64,000 nt of DNA from Lethocerus indicus (lineage: Eukaryota > Arthropoda > Insecta > Hemiptera > Belostomatidae). How positions within the stretch are numbered: position 1 is the first letter of the stretch; each line of letters starts with the position of its first letter. The notes beneath the pieces are model-generated. The model did not search any database and was not told where the DNA came from. It saw only the letters and a program-made list of their open reading frames with translations. Where the stretch lies: the NCBI GenBank assembly GCA_019843655.1, contig JACDQD010000002.1, positions 5,466,585 through 5,530,584 on the forward strand. The letters are read 5' to 3'. This document shows, in pieces, positions 22,681 to 37,766 of the stretch. The translations under genes were made by a program, and so were the position numbers.

Positions 22681-25600
22681 CAGCTTTTAGCTAGCTCGGC
22701 CAATGCTCCACTCCTCACACCAACCGCATTCTACTTTGTACCGCGAATGATGCTGGCACGTTTTAATTGTTAAAATAGAACCTGCAATACTTTGCAATAT
22801 ATACCCTGAGAACTAACCCTGACTACTAGAGAAAGGCACTGCTCATTTCATATTCGTGAATAAGAAAAACATTACACACCATTCTTATGAAATAACAATC
22901 AACTATTATTTGTGTGGCAGTATGGTGTTTGGGAGGAAAATATTCAATCAGACACTGTACTAGCTGGAATATTTGATTTCAACACGTTGCAGCGAACCGA
23001 AAACAGATACAATAGAATATTGGTTTCATTAGATGTTTTTCATCATTCTATTTTCAACTCTGCGATTAACATTTGGCGTCGAATCTGGTTCTGTCGGCTG
23101 GGCGCTGTAAAAACCGGATGTTTGCCGGCGCGTTGTTCCGTCGGCGTTTTTGTCACAATTTCGAATCGGTCCCGTCCAAGAGACATATGTTTGCGGTCTT
23201 CCTAAAATGTATTCAACAAAACCGGTTTACAGTTTGCCGTGGGAAAAGAAAACATTTGGTACACAACTGACGTTAAATGAGTAATTTGTGTGTCTGCTAT
23301 AATTCCGGCCGTCGCAAACAAACAAAAACCGGCACACCGATTGCGCCCAACTCTACATATTTATGCGGGTATGATTTATGCTTAAAAACGGTTCATATAA
23401 TTATTAATTATTTATTTAGTTTTCTGTAAAAAGGGGATGCGGAACTATAGCATTTTTAAGCCTCAGGACTGAATCTGTTGAGGGGATCGTGTTGTATCTG
23501 GAATGACACTGAAATACTAACAAACTAATAACAGTATTGATCGTACAGTCATAGTTAAATAAAACAGTGTAATAATCAGTGAAAGGACTAGGGGAAAACA
23601 GTTTATTTCAATAAATTAAAATATGAGAAAATAAGCTCTCTCATTATTTTTTTTCATGTAGCAATTTCATTGACTTCATAATGGCCCAGAGGAGAGCGAA
23701 AAAATAATACCTTATCGGGGAGTAATTGGTCTCGGGTCAGTTACCCGGGCACGCAAAATATTGCTCCGGTTCAATTTTTTTCGCCGACGATAAAACTCAG
23801 AGTGAAAAAAAATACTTCAAACTCCAACCCCGCACACAGGTAAATTCTGAACGGGATAATGTTTTACGATCGCCTAATGAAATTAAACAAAGAAAAAACT
23901 TCCTTCTTTCAGCCTTATTTTAATAAGTCGTAAATTTCCGTCAGAGAATTATTAAGGCAATTTATTGAGTCGTTAAAAGGGGGGCGTTAAGTTTAATGAG
24001 AGGGAGGAGAGCGTCCACATAAAGCGGAGCCCATCCATTCCCCCGTCCTCCCACAACCTTTATCCCAACATTTTAATTCCCGCTTAGGATTATTGAGTAT
24101 TTTTTCCCGCTTTTGCTCGTGAAAACATATTGGAGAAAGAAGTTTTAACTACGAAGAGTATACTTCCGGTGTCAGTTTCGGACGTATCGTGAAGTTTCTG
24201 TCTGCTTTAGCAATAACTAATGTAGAGATGGTGTTTATATCTACGTACAAACACATGATGAGACATGAAAATTCTTGGGAGAAACGCGCAAAAAAATACG
24301 TGTGCCTGAACTAGTTACAGCAGCTACTTTCACCTCTGATATATTAAAGATAGTGGGCTACCTGCGACGTCTAATAAAGGCTAGAGAAACCATTCGATCG
24401 ACTGGATTAAGACTTACAAACAACAAAAAAATAACGAAACCTATAACCTCAAAAACATCATCAAAGTCCAGCTAAGGACGTACAGAGGCAGAAGTCGCAA
24501 TATTCCAAACACTCAGAGAAAAATGTCTTAAATTAAGATACGTGCCTTTTCGTCCGGGAAAATAACGGGCGGCTGTGAGGGGCGAGGCTTATAAATTAGG
24601 TATTGGTAGTTCAAGTGGTGAGGTAGCCACTGGGGGCTGAGGTATCAGATATTATTCAGGGGAAATGAGCTGGATTGAAGTCGGCAGGCGTGCTCCTATC
24701 TGCCGGCTTCCCCCGTCCCCTGTTTGTTTTTCGCACCCTCTCTCACTGTTTCCCATTCAGTCTTCCTCTCATCCGGCCGCTCATACCTTTTTCATTGGGT
24801 CTAATTTTTCCCCTTCCTCACTACGTTTCTCTAGTTTTGTTTAACCTTCGATCGGTTATGAATTTTCTATTTGCCCTTTTGACCGCAGAGGTCTGTGACT
24901 GGAATGGGGGTTCTCTAGTACTTTTATACCGGCCGAGAGATGTTGGCACCGAGATAAGATGACGGTAAAACGAAAGGAGGTATCGATCACGCTTCCGGCA
25001 ATATTTTTTAAAAGGAGATACGTGAATTATGATTTTTTGCTACCATCATTTGATTAGCTAAAATGAACGAACGTAACTACACAATTAATTGTCCTCTTAA
25101 ATTTTCAAGGGCTAGCATTCGGGTCTAGACAAAAATCTCAAAACCGGCAGTACGATTAATGTGGCAATGCGGTATGACAGTTATCGATTAATAATAATTA
25201 ACCGTAATACGAGTAAATGTCCTTCACCGTGAGTGGATGCAGCGTCAAATATTAAAGGGAGTAATTATGATATCTCATTGACCATATTCGATGATTCACT
25301 ACAACTGAATACATCGAGATGCCGCAACAATACATCTTAAAGGCAAAAGAAAATAGTGGAATAATTCATATTCAAGAGTACAACGATTGGATTAAAACGT
25401 TCACATTCACAGTCAGACGCAGTCAAGGACAGTTAGGCGCCGGAATAAGGAGAAAGGGCCAGGGAAGAAAGTTGAAATGGTATAAAGGCGAAAGAAGAAA
25501 CGGCGCCGGAGGGAGGATTAACGGACAATTTAACAATAGATTTCGGGGGACAAGCACAGTCAGCTGGCTCGCCTTCAGAATTACAATAACGTTAGTCATC

Positions 25601-26017
25601 TGTCTATCCGGGAAAAACAAGATGAGCCGACCATTATTTACCGTTGAAATATTTTCCTCCCCAGTTTTGATGTTAGTTCTCACAACTAAAGCGTGAATAT
25701 TTGTTTGACAATGCGTTCCGAATGAGCGATTCACTGATGCAATAATATGTTAACATTAATAAATAGGAAGCAGTAATACAAATAAATTGAATAAAATTAA
25801 TCCAATAATACAGAAAATGGCCGTATCGTTAATATAATATAAATAAATATATGTCAATTAAAATTTATTGCGTCAATGTTTCTTAATCCTTGCGAGTGTT
25901 TGGAATATAAACAAAAATTAACACGAATTCATGTAATTAATACAGTACTTCAAACATGAATTGTATTAAACAGTATTTATACAGAGTCTTTGTCAAGATT
26001 AATTCCCAAGGAGTTTT

Positions 26018-26022
<5 letters not shown>

Positions 26023-26065
<43 letters not shown>
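26023..26065. repeat. (TA)n microsatellite
   Basis: An uninterrupted alternating TA tract of 43 bp. Confidence 0.95.
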
Positions 26066-26068
<3 letters not shown>

Positions 26069-29000
26069 ACACGGATGAATATATACATGAAATTCATTCC
26101 GCGAGAATTAATCCCGGACAAGAATCCTAACGGCGGAAATGAAAGCGGTGGACAATTAATTTCATTAGTGCGGCGCCTCTGATGCCAACCCGCAAGACAC
26201 CCGCGTGAGCAGCACAGTATCGCTACGCGCCGTGCCACACGCTTTATTTATTTTCTGACGACGGGCGTCTGAATCAATTCTCGTGGAAATATTCTCAAAC
26301 GAGTTTGAAATATCAAAAAACGACAAACGTACGGAAAAAAAATACACGGGCGAGTTAATGGAAGGCGTGAGCAACGGAATATTTTAATCAGACTGATGCC
26401 TCGACTATATCTCGGGCCTAGATACAGAAAACCGTTTCCGTACAAAGAGACCAGTTTCCTCAAAACTGGAACAGAAATGTGTCGAACGGATTGTGTCTGC
26501 TTCTTTGCTACGACATATTCCTAAAATTATGATTCGCATTACAGGCTTGACCAAGATATTATAAGAAACAAATAGGCCCGCATACAGGCCGGAATATGTG
26601 AATTTTCTATTAAGGAAAAACAAACGCAAGCTAGAGTAGAACTGGACAAATTATTTTATTGCAGTCAGTGCTGAGATAAAATTATGCATGGGCAAAACAA
26701 ATATACCATGCTCCATAAACATCGTGTACGTTAAAAGAAAAAATAGGTTTAGTGCTTTTATTACTCCAGGGCAAAATACGTGTTGTCCGAAAGGATCTCA
26801 AAATTAAGTCTCCATTTTTTCATTAGAGAAATATATGAAAGATATTTGTAGTACAGAACATGGTTACAATTTATCACCAACGTCTGTATGATTCATTTAG
26901 TATACCAAGGAAGTGTTTATGTCGACATTAACCATATTGTTAGATCCGGTATATCGTTACAGATAGTTACAGTATTGAATGCTAGTGTCACTCAAGGAAT
27001 TGTACAACTTGCTCACTGTATTACTGGCGATAAGTAGAAGAGAATACCGCTCTATCGTAAGACCATACAAACGAATGGAGACAAAACAGGACTTAGGAGT
27101 ATCACTTGTAATTTATTCACCGGCTGGTGAGTACATCATCAATCGCACAGTACGACCAAGGATTTAAATGTACACGGAATAAGCGATGCGCTAATGCCTA
27201 CAGAAGACAAAGTAATGGTCGCAAAATGCAAATCACCGGGTCCGAGGTTAACTGGCATCTGGTATGGTACGCCCCATCAGTTAATAAGGGAGCAATGGGG
27301 AGGAGGAGGGGGAGGGAAATCGAAGTGGGGCTAATATTAATAAGGGGACTGTCAGAGGCACGAGCCGGGCCCCTGTAATTTATAACAAAAACCTGGCCGG
27401 CTTTGCGGTGGGCTCACAAAAGGGATCCCCCCAACCCAGCCCGTCAAACGCCCACCGGATATCGTTTGTTAAACTTTTAAGTGAGGCATCTCCTGTCACC
27501 GCTACGCCTCCTCTCGACGTGTACAACGTCATAACACCGCTCCGAAAAGGAAACCTTCATTTCCCCCGTTATTGATGGCCGTCGGATTTGATTTTCAATG
27601 TGTACGCTAAAAAAAAACTTGGCCGCGTTAAATATAAATAACGACGCCAGAAATTCCAAACAAAACGAGTAAATTATAATACGAAATTATAACAAACAGG
27701 TCTGCCTGATTAAAAAAAAATTATCAAAGACCGCTACATGATCAAAGACAGTCCGAAGATTGTGTTTCCAACGTAAAAAGTCCTTCATATCGAGTTCGTT
27801 CATTAACATACTAAAATTAGTACCGAAGTTACGTAATCTAATAATAATTTTCGGGGAAAGGCTGTTTGAATGATTTCGTGCTCTTACAAATTACTATTGT
27901 TTTAAAACGAGTTTCGTTTCCACCTTCTTTCTTTAACACACTTTATTAAATTCGTAAAACTAAAAAAATTTTCGAATTGACAGGAGTAATTCAACATCTA
28001 GATCATGAAGTAGGTATTTAATGATTAAGTGTATAGCTCTGAACTACTTTCAATTGATACTTCGTATGTGACTGAAACTTATCTAAGGGCAAATTCCAGG
28101 CACGTAATTTTTCGGGAGTGAATTTTTTAGGGTTAAATTAGCGCGAGATTTCGCTGGACGCATTGCGGGATTAAAACTGTCGCGTATTCGGAAAATCTGT
28201 GGCGTCCCGAATGAATCTGTCAGAAGCAAGTGACGGCTTCAGACGGCTCGGAATCATAAAAACCGAGCCGCGTACACATAAATTTGACGAAAAAATGGCG
28301 CAGATTTGCATATAAACTCGACTTCATAAAAATCCTCATACAATAAGTGCCCCCACCCACCGGGAGGGGGACGGGTTGGGGTTCATACCTCACCGGGGGG
28401 GAATATTAAAACAATCCCGAAGTCGGAGGGATCTGAAATAGGCGCCGGAGATGGGTGAGGTATGGACGCATTTCCGTTATTGTGGGGGGAGGTGCCGTAA
28501 TGGGGGCAGACAGTAATGAAAGGTGCGGCCACGGGTGGGGTGTTTCTCCCTTTTTCATTAAAAGGAGGAGAAGGACATCTCGGCCGGCTCACAACAAAGG
28601 ATATTTAAAGAACAAAAAGATCCCGGCGCCAATCAACTGCGTTAGCCCGCCACCACAGACCAAGGATCGATATACTACTGTCCCAGCTCGCCGCTCCACC
28701 ACTATCACTCACTTTTAACACCTTAAACAACCAACAGTTACTGGAAATGGTTATACAAATAAATGATGCTTGTGGTAACAAAAATCGAAATGTATAATCA
28801 CATTCCAAACTCCCTGGGACCCCCGAGTCTTTCCTTAAACCAACATTTATGGCCCCCATGTAGCGTCTTACAGCCTAAAGTACGAAATTTAAAATTGAAT
28901 ACAAACATTTATTATCGACATACAAAGAAAAGACAGGATCTTATCTTACCGGTCAGAAAGATAATAGTACACTTAGTTTCCTTCGCCCCGTCTAATCATC

Positions 29001-30567
29001 CTTCAATTGAAATAAAAAAGAATTTATGAAATTCATCTCGGACTTCGAGAACAGTTTCGAAAGTATGTTTATCGTAGACGCCAGAAAAAAGGGCGCAAGC
29101 CGGGTTAAAATGCATTTAACCCAGCCATTATCGCTTCAGTCCTCTGCAGTATATAACTTAGCGGCCTCTTTAGCGGATTATAACGTTTCGCTAATACTTA
29201 TTTATCTCGTAATAAATATTTCTTAAGGTTGTCAATATTATAAACTAGCACGGGGTCCGGGCAGCCAGGTCCGCTATAAGATCACCGTGTTTAGTACCTG
29301 GCTAGCCAATAAATAGACAGCCAGGGTAGGATAAAGGGGGTTTGGGAGCGGGCTTCCAGCCCCATATAATTAATCGACGCTAATGACAATGACGCTTCAG
29401 AAATCTCTCTAATTTGCAATTGTGGAATATTGTAACAAATATACAGAGACCCGATTCATTTCAAATGCATGAACCAGACAGAAGGGAATAACTACTGTAG
29501 TGTAACAGTTAACCTCTGGCCGGGACAGAGCAGTTAGTCAGCTCCAGAATGAAACTAAACTAGAATATGGTAATTGGGCGATACCCCCTGGTATCTTGGT
29601 CCCCTTTCTACCAAAAATCTCATTCAAATGATAAGAATTGCATGGAATAAATTTTTTCCCAGTTGATAAAAAATCCACCTGGAATTACCTCAGAGGGGAA
29701 TTCCTATGAATTTATTTATTCTTATTCGCCGACTATTTTTTTTCAGCAGAAACTAAGTTTGATTCCATTTGAATTACTTTTGAGAATATCTGATTTCTTT
29801 GTATAAGGTCATAAAGAAAAAGTCATTAACTGTAACAATAAAAATTAAAGTTGAAATGAATAAGAAATGTTTTATTAACTATCTTTTCCCCTCAGTTATT
29901 TGACGAGCCACAAAATGGAAGGTGTACTTGGCTCTTAAATTTAAGAAAATGCATCTAATTACGTATTCTAATATCCAAGTGGTATGTCGTTTTGAAATTA
30001 GGAGAAAATTCAATCCACTAGTTTCATATTCATATACTTATTAACGGGATATTATTCCAAAACTTATGAGCTATTAAGTTAATATAGTATAACTGAAAAG
30101 CCACAATTCATATGCTTTAAAAAAGATATTAGACTTCGAACTCAAGATATAACTCCCAAAACATTATACTGCCGTAACTGAGAAAAGCTTTAGTTGCCGA
30201 CCTGGTAATAAAGTCAAACAAGAAATTATAAAAAACGAAAAAAATTGAGTTACAAATTACAGAATTGAAAATAACTGACTGGCAATGCTGTCCCTTGTGA
30301 TTGAGTACTCGTTTGACCGATTCGACTTGTAAATTCGCGCCAACCGGCGATCGACGGTGGCACTTGTCTCGGAAAAGCCCCCTCTTGTCCAGGAAAGGGG
30401 AAAGGACGAAGAGGAAGAAATTAATTGAGTTAGAGAAAGTCTAGCGGTTCGTGTCGATTATATCGGCTGGCTGGCTGAAAACTTGTCCGCGCCAAATGGG
30501 AAAACTGTAGCCCAGCACCGGCGGGCCACTCTCGACACTTAATTAAAGGAATTCCGATTACCGATCC

Positions 30568-30584
30568 CACGTGGCAAACACGTG
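30568..30584. promoter_or_regulatory. Paired CACGTG E-boxes
   Basis: Two perfect CACGTG sites separated by five bases (11 bp start to start, about one helical turn). Tandem E-boxes with short spacing are known targets of bHLH dimers such as CLOCK/CYCLE or Myc/Max. Function here is inference. Confidence 0.35.
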
Positions 30585-31170
30585 AAAACTCTGAATCGGG
30601 AGCTACAAATAATATGCCCCGGAAAATGATTTTCTGGTAGATCAATGCGATCTGGAAGCACGAGGCTGTAAATTAAAAACAAACAGCGTATCGTAACCAG
30701 GAATGTACCAAAATACAATAGGCATTTATAACCAGAACATTAAAGAACCAACAAACAACTGAAATATTACATAGAATATCGGGCGTCGTCCAAGTAGTTC
30801 ATACATTGGTGCAAGGACACTGCTCATGAAATTCCTGACCACCACAACGATGCTTCGAAACGACTAGGTTTGAACGCTTAATCCACCGGCGTCGAACAGC
30901 GATGCTTCTTCGAACAGTGAATAATTGTCTTCCCCCCCACCCCCCACGAAAGAGTGGCGGCGATGATGTAGAAGGCCGCGCTGAGCCTATTTATTTCAAA
31001 ACTTAATTCCAATAATTCCCGGGCCGTCTTTAAAAACTGGGTGTCCAACTCCCATTAAAGTTGGTAAGGTATGAGCGGGCGAAGATAGCCGGCGCTGGCC
31101 AATAAAAAGGAAGCCCCCAGGGGCTGGGGTAACCCACCCTTCCCACGGCCACCAATTAACCCCTTCAATC

Positions 31171-31200
31171 TCCCTTCCTTCCTTCCTTCCCTCCCCTCTT
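31171..31200. repeat. Short CTTC-type pyrimidine repeat
   Basis: A pyrimidine-only tract with CTTC units. Confidence 0.7.
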
Positions 31201-34200
31201 CTTAAGCCCCGGCCCCATCCCCAGTGTCGGAAGACATTTTCAATAAACCCGAAAACTTCTCAACCACCTCCACGTGTCCCATCTTAGCCGACAAATAAAC
31301 TCGATCGAACACTTAATAATCGAACATTTAATAATCGTATTTATTATACGTTATTTATTGATACTTGAATACTCGAATTATCACTAACTTCCCGTGGGAA
31401 GAACCTCCGTTAGCAGGGGTTGATCCCATGGTCGTTTACATGGTAGCTTCCGTCTGAATTTTCTGCGGCTTCCCAAAACATGGGTTTCAATTCGCCTCTA
31501 GGTATCCACGAAGCTCATGCGGGACCACTGGGCAAATAAGGTTGAATTGAACTAATTAAACCTCTCCTTAATTAACGTTCACCGGTTCGAGTTCCTCTTC
31601 AGTCACGGTTTCACAATCGGTACAGTAAAACAAAAGGCACCCGGAGAGTTTTTTTTGTGTTTTGTTCAATTCCAACCAGCCTTCCGACCCGTTAGAACAG
31701 AACAGAATAACTGTTTTTATCCGTATATTCGGTATAAACAGAGGAATATCGATTTCAGTAATATTAGGTGGCCCTTCGAGTATTATACAGGAGGGGATTG
31801 AAGCATTTTGAATACTGACGGAAAAATATATGCAATGACATACAAATTATGTTCGTTATGAAATTCGGTGTAAAAAAAGTAAGGCCACCAAACTGTGATT
31901 CTAAACTATGATAACGTCATTCTTCACCGGAAATAACAATAGATTAGGATATCCACAAATCTTATTTTTATATGATTACTGAGTGGCACCCTTTTGTGCA
32001 TGTACAAGTAGTGAAACTTACTACTTAATATGGAATCACACGGTGGAGCCAAGAAATGAATAAATATTGGGGTTGAGGGCGTAAGGTTGGTTTGTGGGCA
32101 GGATGGGCAACCCCCTTCCCGTCCACCCCCTCGGTAATTCAATCGCCTGGAGATTATTAAATCATACACAGTAGCATGTTACACACACATTAAATTGTCA
32201 GCCTTTATGTACTAGTTGTTCAAGCGTTGGTACCGGTCAATGAGCGAAGTGTTATTATATTCCCGTAGGTTAACTACAAGAATTTATGCGGCAAATATAG
32301 GAATAATTAAAGCATTCTTTAATTTCTTTTACAAAACACGTTTTATTAACATCGGTGGTTAATTACTTCTTTTTGAGGCCTGTAACTAAACTACAGATTG
32401 GCATTAGAAATTACTTTGATATAAAAATTTTAATTATCCCCCCACCCCAGGTCTCATAATGGAGTAGAGCTCAAGAAGAAAATGATGCAAGTTTAGATGA
32501 GCCAATAAATATTCAAAGATAACTAGAGCACTAGGCGGACACTTAATACCTCAGATATCGACCCCGCTGAGTGGGCCATCCATACTGTAAACGTTGCCGT
32601 GGAAATTACACTATTCTGAAGAATACACGATGCGCAAAATATTTTTAAGTTATCATTAAAACACTGCGGTAAAACTGCCGTTTACGGAATAATTAGATAT
32701 TCGTTTAATTCTGACCAAGCTCGAAAATCTCCAGCTATATACAACCAATCTTAAACCGTTCACGTCGCGTTATCTGGTGACTCTTGGAAGCCTAATCGGT
32801 ATGTGGATCGTCGAGTTCACCGCCGCTATAAATAGATATCTACGCGTTATGTACACAGGGGCAGAACTTTAACAGTTAAACTGGTTTAAGGAGGCTGATG
32901 TTGGGATATTAAACCGGGATTTTAACGCCGAGTAGTAGAGTGAGCCGCCGGCGCTCTCTTAATATTCCCGCGCCGACTTTAAATTAAAGCCGACTCTTAA
33001 TATCAGTTTGGCGAGCAGACCGACCCCTAAAATAGCCCACCGGAGAGGTCCACAAAGCGCGAAACTTTTAATTTGTACGGCTGTATTTTCCACCCGACTT
33101 TTGATATTGTGTTGGAAATCAAAAAAAGAGGTTATTAAAAATGGTAATTTTTTGACGCCTAATAAACATCTACCCAACCGTATAAGTCGTTTCATCATGG
33201 CGATAAAATAAATGAGAGAGACAGGGACTGGCGAAAAACTGGAAACTGCTTAGAACCAAACAAGCGGAACAAGAATATTACACGAAGGACGATCATATTC
33301 GGATGATTTATATATGTCACGTTAAATATACAAAAATAAAAAACCCGTACAAGTGTAGCTGAGAAGGAAACAACTGGACAGAAGTAATTTATCAAATTAG
33401 AGGATCATTGCTCCAACTGTTGATGCTGTGGATTCCCATACATAGTAGGGAGAGATTTTTTAATACCCCGATACAGCAGAATAAACATAGATTTCTGATA
33501 TAATAGTTTGCCATTACGATCCATCGAAGGGCGGGGGCGCAAAAAAAAATCATACGTGATAAATGATTGTGTACGGAAAAAACGTGTTAGAGTACCGCAG
33601 AAAAAAGTATGACTGCTCGAGTAGAAGATTTATGCGCTGGAGCGGATAGGAAGGAAAGCAATATACATTATGCGGAAGGGATCTGTTGAATTAAACATAC
33701 ATCTCGGGCCTTCTCTGATACGACAATATTATGACGCGAGTTTATTCCCAACATTTTTGACGGCACGTGTCGCCACCGGTTGAATTTATATGAGGACATT
33801 AAAGGGAACAGCGGCAGGCCTCATTAGCTTTGTCCCGACGGAATGCATCCTATAACGAGATTAAAACAACTGGAAGAGAGTGCATTTTTGCCCGAGTTCT
33901 TCGATTTACGACGTTTGTACACCTTTAGGCCTAGAGTTGGGACAGAGAACATAAATTTACCGCGGGAAATCGTCCGGAACACTGCGCCATAATGAAGTTA
34001 CGAAACAATAGCTTCAAATTCTAATAACGGGTTTAATCTCAATAATGGATTAATGTGGCTCTGGCCAACCGGGATTAATAAATTAAAAGGTTTCATAGGG
34101 TTGACTGAATGTTCTTTAAATTTAATGGAACGCGCGTATCGGCAAAAGTAAAATCGCGCGGAATAAATACTGAGAAAAATATTTTAATGGAAGGACAAGG

Positions 34201-35111
34201 CTTCCTCGGTGATGTCTGCTAGGTGACACTCCTTTTGAGACTGACGTCCACGTTTCCTAGGAGATACTTCAGACGCGCCACCATCGCGATGGTGAACATT
34301 CGGGGATATCACTCCGCCTACCTGACAATTGATGAAAGAGTTAGGTGCGGCAATTAGGACGAGGCAGGTGCTGCACTCGCTGCTGAGCGGCCCTAAAGCT
34401 CATCAGGCCCATCGATCAAGGCATATCGAGGGGGGGGGGTGGTGGTGGTGGGCTGATTCCACTATCAACGGGGCACAATACCCCAACCCTCGGATTCCTG
34501 GAAGGATTCACCCTGGCCCCGGACAAGGCCGACCGACGCGAAGACGCCGAATGGAGTGATTCCGGAAAAGCTCCAAGTACGACTAAATACCAAGTACGAC
34601 TGGTACCATTCCTGAAACCCCAAGACTTCAGTTTTCGTTCTTTTAACCTGACTTTGGAATAAATAGAGTGTATAATGAAGTCGTTTCCTCGAAGGTTTAT
34701 TCCTGCCTAAGATAATGAAACGTAAAATTATTAAAAATCTATAAAACCCGAATAAAAATTTGTAAAGATAATCCATTTCTCTGAACATTCCCGTACATCG
34801 TCGTAATATAATTTGCAGAGGTGTGTGTTATAACTAACAGAATAGAACAAGATAGTTGCTTCAATTTCGTTTTCTTTAATCGAAATATTAATTCACAACT
34901 CCCTGAGCGGTATTTGATCATCGTGTTAATAAAACTGCAAATAAACGAACTGGCTACAGAATGAGTCCGAAATTCTTCTTTTTTTATTTATTTACTTTTT
35001 AATCAAACTGCATGGGTCACAAAGGAAACGGCAGGTACACCAGTCGATACAAACCAGACAGAAATTGTACAGTACATAATGTAACTACCGTTTTAATATT
35101 CGTTCATTTTA

Positions 35112-35392
35112 GAAAAGGGAATTTATTGATTAATTTAGACACGGGGCTAATACTACGCCAGCAGGCCACAAGTGTTGTACGGGTTAGTATTAACCGCATA
35201 CATTATTTTGCTATATGACGGTAGGCCTATAACTCCATACAGAAAATAAAGTTGATATGTACACAGAAACCACACCAAATATTTAGGTAAAAAAAATATT
35301 AACTTTTACATAGAATATGTACTCATTTTATAGTAGTATTTAAAACACATGCCTGAAGGGGGGTTATCCACCGTCTGTACTCATCATAGTTG
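35112..35392. repeat. Dispersed repeat, subfamily A, copy 1
   Basis: Starts GAAAAGGGAATTTATTGATT and ends near CCGTCTGTACTCATCATAGT. It matches 39840-40146 closely along its length and shares a core (TTTAGACACGG, then CTAATACTACGCC) with the tandem units at 37.5-38.7 kb. No terminal inverted repeats or tail were found, so the type is unknown; a decayed transposon is likely. Confidence 0.75.
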
Positions 35393-36416
35393 GGATAATA
35401 CTTCATTCAACTTGCACTTCATTAATTAAAAACGTTCGCGACGGACGGTTTAAGGAGGTCGACAAATCAGGACGGCAGAGATTGGGGCACGGGAGTTTCA
35501 ATTATAGAGTGGGGCCCGGTTTGATTAAGTGTCCCGAAAGTCGTGGATTGGGTCCCTGAAACGGGGACAACCGCTAATCAAACCAATAATTGGACTCCCG
35601 CATCCGAGAGAAGAGAAGAGGTCCGCTTCTCGTGGACCGCAGCAGAGACGAATTCAACAAATTAGAAGGCCAAGTGGAGAAACTGATGCCGGCTCAAATG
35701 CCGCCCGATAATTCCGGGAGGCTCCCAATTTAAAACTTGTACAACTAGCTTTTCAAATCCGTTAGTCGGCTACTGAATAAAACAAATTAAATCACCCAAC
35801 CCACTTATAGACGGGGTTTGTACCTTTGTACTCGTTCGGTGTAGTTACAGATGTCACTACCCTAGGTCAACCAATTGAAAACTTATTATATCTAGAAAAG
35901 TGTCTAGGAGAGTGCCAGCACCAGTGATTAACATAATATGTGGGAATTAATTAACGCATTCGTGTCGAAAGCCCAACCAAATATCCGTCTTCATTAAATG
36001 GGCGGTATCGAAACGCCGAGAAATTAGAATTAATGAGCGGACACGCCAAGGAGAATCGAGCGAATGACAACAAAAAATAATACCCCCGCGTATTGTAGTA
36101 AATTGGCTCGTGTCATGCCACCAGACTTGGTTGGAGTTTTGGAGCCATTATAACGCCGCACTGTCGTACCAGATTATTGTGTCGCATAATAAAACGCTCA
36201 ACCTTTATTCGCTTGCTGCGGCCTATACTTTTTTTCGTTTATTTTACGATGTTTGAAATAAAAATCTGACGACAGGAGGACAAGTCAGTACAACATCTGA
36301 CGGCGGATAATTTTTAAGACATTTTTTTGTACCAGCCAATTTACTGTTAATTTTCCTTATTCTGGGCCATCATTTTTCTGCATCATCTTGAGAAATTAAC
36401 TGACATACCTAAAAAA

Positions 36417-36490
36417 GAGCAATTAATACTGCCATACTGTAGAATGGGACGATACGAAAGTTAATAAGAAAAATAAGAAGTGACTTTTTA
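36417..36490. repeat. Short repeat shared with about 40320-40400
   Basis: Similar to about 40320-40400, sharing GTTAATAAGAAAAATA-type sequence with small changes. It may be a detached piece of subfamily A. Confidence 0.45.
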
Positions 36491-37468
36491 GAAGGAAACT
36501 CTAAATTTGTTGTTTGGAGGGAGTTCAATTTCGCAGCAGTCACAGATAATTATGAAACTCAACTGTTTCTTAAGTTCATTTGCCCGGGCGCCAAACTGCA
36601 CTATCGGCAGAGATATAACGTAATCGGCAGAGAGTTGGGCGGGATACACACGAACAGGAAACCAATAATGCCATAAAGGGGGACACGGGTAGTATGCACG
36701 GTGGGTGGGGGGAAGGTTGGAGTGGTGGGTAGAAACTCGGTTGAACTTCTTATCGGAGTGTTTGTATGTTTATGCCCAGTTTGGCGAGTGGGGAGCCAGC
36801 CCCAGTCACCGCCGGTGCTGCAGTATTGCAGTAGTGTCACCTGCTTGGTATTCAAACGGTATTCGGTTTAAAGTCTCTCCCTCTCCCTCTCATTCTCGCT
36901 CCACGTCCTCCTCAATGCCCAGCTGCAAACCCCCACCACTCCCACCCCCTGCCAACCTTTATTACGCCCGCCTCTTTTAAACTAATCGAACCCCTCTCTT
37001 GTGCTCCTCCACGCCCAACATTTCGTGCGCGAAATCCCTGAGGGCTCCCACTTGAAACGGAGACGTTACAGAATTAAATTTCAATCGGTTAGAAATTGAG
37101 TAATCAAAAAACCTCCTGCCTTCGGCGTACCGAGTATATTACTCGGTATTACTGAGAATTACTTAGCTTCAGCCGTGGGTAATATAAAATTAAATATATT
37201 TATATATAGATCCACATTTATTATCCACATTATTGACAATAATAATTAGAATATAATAGAATAAATAATATTATAGCGGTATCGGACGATGGTGCCCTTG
37301 TAAAAGGCCGTAATTTGAATGCAGTCAATTTAATTTTAATTTTTCAATTAAAATAATTAATTTTAATTTTAATTAATTAACATAATTAAACGTTTAGAAT
37401 TTATTCGATAATCTTTATTATTTTGAAAGAATTAAAATATTATCATATATTGTTGACTCGCTTATTTT

Positions 37469-37766
37469 CGCACTTTATATACAAAATCTAATGAAGAAAA
37501 ATATCTACATAATACAGTTCATTTAAATTCTCGTAAACACAGTCATTCAATTAATAATCGCTTCTACGTAGCTTTTCTAATTTCGAAACGGGAAGAAAAA
37601 GGAATTTTATTGATCACTTTAGACACGGCGCTAATACTACGCCAGCAAGACACAACTGTTGTGAGGGTTAGTTTCAGAACGCCGTACAAGTTTTCCTATA
37701 TGACCGCCAATGTTTATACCTCCATCAAGATATAATTATCGAAATACTTGTTCATTTGATTACTTT
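37469..37766. repeat. Tandem repeat unit 1, subfamily B (298 bp)
   Basis: Begins CGCACTTTATATACAAAATC and contains the shared core TTTAGACACGGCGCTAATAC. The next unit starts exactly 298 bp on with the same sequence, and the two are clearly similar along the whole unit. The core resembles subfamily A. On the minus strand the core reads like SLTLTTVVSC in one frame, but no long open frame exists. Confidence 0.85.
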
